Positions 22,952-27,409 of a DNA stretch of 27,409 nucleotides are shown here, one piece after another. The stretch lies in the NCBI GenBank assembly GCA_035250025.1, contig DATFFO010000046.1, positions 1 through 27,409 of the forward strand. Direction: 5' to 3'. Numbering within the stretch: position 1 is the stretch's first letter; every line of letters starts with the position of its first letter. The stretch comes from DATFFO01 sp035250025 (GTDB lineage Bacteria; Actinomycetota; Acidimicrobiia; Spongiisociales; ZC4RG35). The notes under the pieces were generated by a model that worked only from the letters and a program-made list of their open reading frames with translations, did no database searches and had not been told where the DNA came from. The translations under genes and the position numbers were made by a program.

Positions 22952-23713
22952 ATGACCGGCTCACCTGTTCGCACTGTCGTCTCCGGGATCCCGGGCAAGC
23001 TGGCCGCCGCCGTGGCCAGGGCCATCGCTGCCGACGGAGGCAGCGACCTGACGGGGGTGTTCAACCCTGGCCGGGACGGGGAGTGGGACGGGGTTCGCTA
23101 CGTGACGGACCTACCTTCCGACGTCGAGGTGGTGGTCGAGGCCGGTCCGGATCACGCCGTGATGGAGAACCTGGGGCGGTGGCGGCGGGCCGGCGTAGCG
23201 GCAGTGGTCGGGACCTCGGGCTTCACCAACGAGCGGATCGAGCACGTGCGGACGCTTTGGCAGGGGGCGGAGAGGGCGTGCCTGATCGTCCCCAACTTCT
23301 CGATCGGCGCCGTGCTGGCGATGCGCTTCGCCGAGCTGGCCGCCCGTCACTTCGAGACGGCGGAGGTGATAGAACGGCACAGCGCCGCCAAGCCGGACGC
23401 CCCGTCGGGGACGGCCCTCCAGACCGCGGCCAGGATCGCCGGTGGCGGCGGACGCTCGTCACCCCGCCAGGAGGAGCTGGTGGCGGGATCGCTCGGCGGC
23501 ACCGTCGACGGCGTTCGTGTTCACTCATTGCGGTTGGCGGGGATCCTGTCCCATCAGGAAGTCGCCATGACGAATCCGGGTGAGCAGTTCTCGATCGTTC
23601 ACCAATCGACCTCGTACGACTCCTTCGCCTCGGGTGCGGTGGCCGCGGTGAAGGCGGTGTCGTCGATGAGCGGGGTGGTCCTCGGGCTCGACCGGGTCCT
23701 CGGTCTGGAGTAA
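22952..23713 (+). CDS. dapB: DapB, 4-hydroxy-tetrahydrodipicolinate reductase (divergent)
   Basis: DapB reduces the dipicolinate intermediate on the way to diaminopimelate and lysine. The 253-residue protein has the C-terminal signature ERHSAAKPDAPSGTA with the catalytic His and Lys kept (H-x-x-x-K), VGTSGFT, PNFSIGAVL and the RLAGILSHQEV strand. It differs from typical DapB in two places: the NAD(P) loop reads SGIPGKLA where GAxGRMG is usual, and HH in the active-site motif is HS. The upstream frame is open to 22832, but ATG 22952 gives the normal length, starts at the Rossmann strand and has a -10 box at leaderless distance. No dapA is near. Confidence 0.87.
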   Translation: MTGSPVRTVVSGIPGKLAAAVARAIAADGGSDLTGVFNPGRDGEWDGVRYVTDLPSDVEVVVEAGPDHAVMENLGRWRRAGVAAVVGTSGFTNERIEHVRTLWQGAERACLIVPNFSIGAVLAMRFAELAARHFETAEVIERHSAAKPDAPSGTALQTAARIAGGGGRSSPRQEELVAGSLGGTVDGVRVHSLRLAGILSHQEVAMTNPGEQFSIVHQSTSYDSFASGAVAAVKAVSSMSGVVLGLDRVLGLE

Positions 23714-23715
23714 AG

Positions 23716-23732
23716 CCGGAGACACCCTCCGG
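23716..23732. promoter_or_regulatory. Inverted repeat between dapB and pyrG
   Basis: CCGGAG-ACACC-CTCCGG is a perfect 6-bp stem with a 5-nt loop, just after the dapB stop. It overlaps the -35 position expected for the pyrG promoter. It may be an operator, or a short 3'-end hairpin for dapB without a T-tract. Confidence 0.4.
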
Positions 23733-23738
23733 ACGTGC

Positions 23739-23758
23739 TACTGTGACCTCCCGTCATG
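23739..23758 (+). promoter_or_regulatory. Candidate -10 box for pyrG
   Basis: TACTGT at 23739-23744 matches TANNNT and lies 11 nt before ATG 23756. No Shine-Dalgarno tract is present, so the leader would be only a few nucleotides or none. Confidence 0.45.
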
Positions 23759-25492
23759 GACGGGACTCACAGCTTCGAATCACTCGGAAATCCGCAAGCA
23801 GACGAAGCTCCTCCTCTGACCCCGACGACCCCCAAGTACGTGTTCGTCACCGGTGGTGTTGTTTCCAGCCTCGGCAAGGGAATCGCCGCCGCATCACTGG
23901 GACGCCTTTTGGAGTCGCGCGGGCTGCGCGTCGTGAACCAGAAGCTCGACCCTTACATCAACGTCGACCCTGGCACGATGAATCCCCTCCAGCACGGCGA
24001 GGTGTTCGTAACGGACGATGGCGGCGAAACAGACCTCGACCTGGGGCACTACGAGCGCTTCACGGGAGAGAACCTGCGCCGTCATTCGAACGTCACCGCC
24101 GGGTCTGTCTATCTCTCCGTGATCCAGAAGGAACGGCGGGGCGACTACCTCGGCGACACCGTCCAGGTCATCCCTCACATCACCAACGAGATCAAGGCTC
24201 GCATTCATCGTGTCGGGCAGGATTCGGACGTGGATGTCGTGATCACCGAGGTGGGCGGCACCGTGGGCGACATCGAGGGCCTCCCCTTCCTCGAGGCGAT
24301 CCGCCAGTTCGGCAACGAAGTGGGAAGGGCGAATGTGCTCTTCGCCCACGTCACGCTCGTGCCCTACCTGTACACATCCGAGGAGCTGAAGACCAAGCCC
24401 ACCCAGCACTCGGTCGCCGAACTGCGCAGCCACGGCATCCATCCCGATGTGATCATCGTGCGATCCGATCGTGAGATCGACGACGCCGTCCGGCGCAAGA
24501 TCAGCCTGTTCTGCGACGTCGAGGCTCGGGCCGTCATTCCTTGTCCCGACGCCCCCGACATCTACGAGGTGCCCCTCCGGCTCCATGCCGGCGGACTCGA
24601 TGCCGTCGTGTGCGATCGGCTGGGACTGGTCACTGGCCCCGCCCGCCTCGACGGCTGGCGCAAGATGGTCGAGCGGGCGGCGTCGGCAACGGAGCCCCTG
24701 ACTGTCGGCGTCGTCGGCAAGTATGTCGCCCTCCCCGATGCCTACCTCTCCGTCCTTGAATCCCTTCGTCACGCCGCCGCTGCCAACGACGTCGCCCTCG
24801 ACGTCCGCTGGATTCCCTCCGATGAGATGACCGGCCTCCTCGCCTCCACCTACCTCGAAGACGTGGATGCCATCGTTGTGCCGGGCGGGTTCGGATACCG
24901 GGGCGTCGAGGGGAAAGTCCAGGCGATCCGCCACGCCCGCGAGCAGGGAATCCCCTTCCTCGGTCTGTGTCTCGGCCTGCAGTGCGCCGTCATCGAGTTC
25001 GCCCGCTCGGTCCTGGGTCATGGCGACGCCAACAGCACCGAGTTCGACCCCTCGACCACCCACCCCGTCATCGACCTCATGGCCAGCCAGCACGATGTGG
25101 AGGACATGGGGGGGACCATGCGTCTCGGGCTGTACGCCGCCAAGCTGGCCGAAGGCTCTCGGGTGCGCTCGCTGTACGGGTCCGAGCTGATCTACGAGCG
25201 GCACCGGCACCGGTGGGAGGTCAACAACCGCTTCCGCAAGGAGCTCGAGGCCAACGGAATGCGTCTCTCGGGGCTGTCGCCCGATGACCATCTCGTCGAG
25301 TTCATAGAGCTGATCGACCACCCGTATTTCGTCGCCACGCAGGCGCATCCGGAGTTCCGGAGCCGCCCCGACCAGCCGCACCCGCTTTTCATGGGTCTGA
25401 TCGAGGCGGGGCGACGATTGCGCAACGCCGCCGACGGCGAGCACCTGGTCATCGACCCCGACGCCACCGAACCACTCGACGCCCAGAAGTGA
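23756..25492 (+). CDS. pyrG: CTP synthase
   Basis: CTP synthase makes CTP from UTP, ATP and glutamine. In 578 residues the N-terminal synthetase domain has the P-loop region VTGGVVSSLGKG with Lys41, and the C-terminal glutaminase domain has nucleophile Cys405 in GLCLGLQ, and His531 and Glu533 in HPEF. The first 25 residues are an extension of low complexity before the conserved KYVFVTGGV. Translation from ATG 23756 is supported by the -10 box. The pair pyrG plus Nudix (Rv1699-Rv1700) is also adjacent in M. tuberculosis. The next gene overlaps by GTGA. Confidence 0.97.
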   Translation: MDGTHSFESLGNPQADEAPPLTPTTPKYVFVTGGVVSSLGKGIAAASLGRLLESRGLRVVNQKLDPYINVDPGTMNPLQHGEVFVTDDGGETDLDLGHYERFTGENLRRHSNVTAGSVYLSVIQKERRGDYLGDTVQVIPHITNEIKARIHRVGQDSDVDVVITEVGGTVGDIEGLPFLEAIRQFGNEVGRANVLFAHVTLVPYLYTSEELKTKPTQHSVAELRSHGIHPDVIIVRSDREIDDAVRRKISLFCDVEARAVIPCPDAPDIYEVPLRLHAGGLDAVVCDRLGLVTGPARLDGWRKMVERAASATEPLTVGVVGKYVALPDAYLSVLESLRHAAAANDVALDVRWIPSDEMTGLLASTYLEDVDAIVVPGGFGYRGVEGKVQAIRHAREQGIPFLGLCLGLQCAVIEFARSVLGHGDANSTEFDPSTTHPVIDLMASQHDVEDMGGTMRLGLYAAKLAEGSRVRSLYGSELIYERHRHRWEVNNRFRKELEANGMRLSGLSPDDHLVEFIELIDHPYFVATQAHPEFRSRPDQPHPLFMGLIEAGRRLRNAADGEHLVIDPDATEPLDAQK

Positions 25493-26025
25493 GCTCGTTC
25501 GAGGTCACTTCCTCTCGCTCGTTGGGGCGCGGCATCTTCCTGGAGTTGGAGGAGGTGCGCCTGCGCTCGCCTTCCGGTGTCGAGATCGTTCGGGACATCG
25601 TCCGTCATCCCGGGGGAGTGGGCGTACTGGCAGTCGACGACGAGCAGGTGTGGCTCATCCGGCAGCATCGGGCCGCCTTCGGGAAACCCATGGACGAGAT
25701 CCCGGCGGGCAAACTCGACGCGGCCGACCGTGATACTGAGGCGGCGGCGAGACGTGAACTGGCCGAAGAGTTGGGGGCCACCGCCGGTCATCTCGAACAT
25801 CTGGCGACCATGGCGCCATCTCCCGGATACACCGACGAAGTGCTCGACATCTATCTCGCCACCCGTCTCGAGTTCGGGGTGCGGGAACCCGACGGTGAGG
25901 AGGAAGTACAGGCGACGGTGTTCGCCCTCCCGGTCCGGGAGGCGCTGGATAGGATCTCACGAGGCGAGATCACGGACGCCAAGACGCAGGTGGCGCTGCT
26001 CGAGTGGAACAGGAGACAGGCGTGA
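25489..26025 (+). CDS. ADP-ribose pyrophosphatase-type Nudix hydrolase
   Basis: The 178-residue protein is a NudF/ADPRase-like hydrolase that would split ADP-ribose or a similar sugar nucleotide. It has VRHPGGVGVL, the QHR strand, the EIPAGKLD entry and the Nudix core RELAEELG at 89-96. The first Glu of the standard box is replaced (DAADRDTE region). That box has the longer spacing seen in ADPRases, so I still expect activity. The APSPGYTDEVLDIYLA segment is typical of the ADPRase group. GTG 25489 overlaps the pyrG stop, and the 3' end overlaps alanine dehydrogenase as GTGA. Confidence 0.9.
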   Translation: MSSFEVTSSRSLGRGIFLELEEVRLRSPSGVEIVRDIVRHPGGVGVLAVDDEQVWLIRQHRAAFGKPMDEIPAGKLDAADRDTEAAARRELAEELGATAGHLEHLATMAPSPGYTDEVLDIYLATRLEFGVREPDGEEEVQATVFALPVREALDRISRGEITDAKTQVALLEWNRRQA

Positions 26026-27143
26026 TCGTCGGGGTACCCAAGGAAATCAAGACCAACGAGCAGCGGGTCGCCCTCACCCCGATCGGCGTGAGGGAACTGG
26101 TCGACGGCGGCCATGAGGTGCTCATCGAGAAGACCGCCGGGGAGGGCTCGGCGATCCACGACTCGGCCTACGAAGCCCAGGGAGCCACCATCGTCCCCTC
26201 GGCCGAGGAGGTCTTCGGCCAGGCCGACCTGATCCTCAAGGTCAAGGAGCCGCAGTCCGGGGAGGTCGGCATGCTCCGTGGCGGCCAGGTCCTGTTCACA
26301 TACCTCCACCTGGCGGCGTACCCCAAGCTCGCCGCCGGACTGCGCGAGAAGGGCGTCGTCGCCCTTGCCTACGAGACGGTGCAGCTGCCCGACCGCAGCC
26401 TTCCCCTGCTCGCCCCGATGTCGGAAATCGCCGGAAGGATGGCGACCCAGGTCGGTGCCTACTTCCTGGAGTCGGTGCAGGGAGGACGGGGCATCCTGCT
26501 GGGGGGAGTGGCGGGCGTCCAGCCTGCCAAGGTCGTCGTGATCGGCGCCGGCATGGCCGGCTTCAATGCCGCCGCCATCGCCGCCGGCATGCAGGCCGAG
26601 GTCGTGGTTCTGGACGTGGATCTGACCAAGTTGCGTCACATCGACTCCCTCTATGCCGGCCGCATCGTCACCATCTCCTCCAACCGGCTGAACCTGGAAG
26701 AACAGGTGTTGGGGGCCGACCTCGTGATCGGGACCGTCCTGGTGCCGGGGGCTTCGGCGCCCAAGCTGGTCACCGCCGAAATGGTCACGGGGATGCGCAA
26801 GGGGGCGGTGATGGTCGATGTGGCCATCGACCAGGGCGGCTGCTTCGAGACGAGCCACGAGACCACGCACGAGGATCCCGTCTTCGAAGTCGACGGGGTT
26901 CTCCACTATGCCGTCGGGAACATCCCCGGGGCCGTGCCCCACACTTCGACCTACGCCCTCACGAACGCCACACTGCGCTACGTCCTCACCCTGGCGGGGG
27001 AGGGGGCGGCCCAGGCGGTCTCCTCCCACCCGGAGCTGGCGCTGGGTGTCAATGTGGTGGGAGATCAGGTCTGCCACCCCGCCGTCGCCGAGAGTCTCGG
27101 GGCACCCTATGTGCCACCGCTCGAGGCTCTGGCGGCCCTCTGA
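26022..27143 (+). CDS. ald: Alanine dehydrogenase
   Basis: Ald interconverts L-alanine and pyruvate with NAD and ammonia; it can supply alanine or recycle NADH. The 373-residue length is normal. Arg15, Lys75 (ILKVKEP) and His96 (TYLHLA) fall at the positions known for the substrate site. The Rossmann loop is GAGMAGFNAA, and VLDVD closes the NAD fold. GTG 26022 overlaps the preceding stop as GTGA, with AGGAG ending 6 nt upstream. An upstream ATG at 26004 would add six residues that do not belong to the fold. Confidence 0.96.
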   Translation: MIVGVPKEIKTNEQRVALTPIGVRELVDGGHEVLIEKTAGEGSAIHDSAYEAQGATIVPSAEEVFGQADLILKVKEPQSGEVGMLRGGQVLFTYLHLAAYPKLAAGLREKGVVALAYETVQLPDRSLPLLAPMSEIAGRMATQVGAYFLESVQGGRGILLGGVAGVQPAKVVVIGAGMAGFNAAAIAAGMQAEVVVLDVDLTKLRHIDSLYAGRIVTISSNRLNLEEQVLGADLVIGTVLVPGASAPKLVTAEMVTGMRKGAVMVDVAIDQGGCFETSHETTHEDPVFEVDGVLHYAVGNIPGAVPHTSTYALTNATLRYVLTLAGEGAAQAVSSHPELALGVNVVGDQVCHPAVAESLGAPYVPPLEALAAL

Positions 27144-27155
27144 GCCGAGCCGGCG

Positions 27156-27409
27156 ATGATCCCCGCCCCCTTGACCGGTGAGAAGGTCGTCTTGGCGGCG
27201 TGGGAGCCCGACGAGGCCGGACGCTATCTCTCCTTACGTGACGACGAGGTCTTCCGTTTCACGACCGAGAGCCCCGACCTCGACGAAAAAATGGCCCGGC
27301 ACAACATCTCCCAGGCGCAAGTCGACCCTCACCTGGCGCCTTTCGCCATCCGCGACCGGTCGGGAGAGGCGGTCGGCAACCTGGCGGTCTCCCGGCTGGG
27401 GAGTCGGGC
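27156..27409 (+). CDS. GNAT acetyltransferase, RimJ/RimL-like (partial)
   Basis: The gene starts 12 nt after ald and runs off the window end, with 84 complete codons visible. The N-terminus (LTGEKVVLAAWEPDEAGRYLSLRDDEV) and the strand FAIRDRSGEAVGNLAVSRLG fit the start of a GNAT domain of the RimJ/RimL type, often modifying ribosomal proteins or small molecules. The acetyl-CoA motif would lie beyond the end. No frameshift is seen in the visible part. Confidence 0.75.
   Translation, partial: MIPAPLTGEKVVLAAWEPDEAGRYLSLRDDEVFRFTTESPDLDEKMARHNISQAQVDPHLAPFAIRDRSGEAVGNLAVSRLGSR

Noticed and set aside
23894..25444. Long minus-strand open frame opposite pyrG
   Set aside because: It lies entirely within the CTP synthase gene, which has all catalytic residues. 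The reverse frame shows no domain.

Overview
The window is high-GC, gene-dense bacterial DNA, almost all of it on the + strand. It carries a complete Pup-proteasome pathway (Mpa/ARC, Dop, Pup, PrcB, PrcA, PafA, PafB, PafC) and further marks of the phylum: HelY, TlyA and a DUF4193-type zinc protein. That combination points to an actinobacterium. The divergence of the proteins and the Thr/Pro-rich extracellular linker of the kinase suggest a lineage outside Mycobacteriales, possibly Acidimicrobiia, but the class is an inference.

Layout. (1) 145-8469: the pupylation and proteasome cluster: mpa, dop, pup, prcB, prcA, pafA, then the WYL regulators pafB and pafC. (2) 8542-12805: a small zinc-ribbon protein, a structured 306-bp gap, tatA, tatC and helY. 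This order matches the pafA-pafB-pafC-tatA-tatC-helY order of Mycobacterium tuberculosis. (3) 12805-15869: a diacylglycerol-kinase-like lipid kinase, a hyperacidic DUF4193-like protein, a polyprenol-phosphate sugar transferase, a GNAT and a Nudix hydrolase. (4) 15906-21416: an M20 metallohydrolase, a NagD-like HAD phosphatase, a 48-residue protein, tlyA, NAD kinase and recN. The last part matches the Rv1692-Rv1696 order of M. tuberculosis. (5) 21413-22777: a lone minus-strand Ser/Thr kinase, convergent with recN and divergent from dapB. (6) 22952-27409: dapB, pyrG, an ADP-ribose-type Nudix hydrolase, alanine dehydrogenase, and a GNAT gene cut by the window end.

How it works together. Dop deamidates the Gln-ending Pup, PafA ligates it to lysines, Mpa unfolds the tagged protein and PrcBA degrades it. 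PafBC is known in mycobacteria as a DNA-damage transcription activator. TatAC exports folded proteins. Most neighbours overlap by ATGA, GTGA, TTGA or CTGA, so translation is probably coupled. Transcription seems to restart at several points, where a TANNNT box sits 7-9 nt before a start codon, a layout typical of leaderless actinobacterial mRNAs.

I see no tRNA, rRNA, CRISPR array, insertion sequence or phage gene. The region is mostly conserved housekeeping. The less explained parts are the intergenic heptamer repeats, two strong symmetric elements around pafA, the zinc-ribbon protein beside pafC, the hyperacidic DUF4193 protein, and the kinase with a poly-Asp tail.
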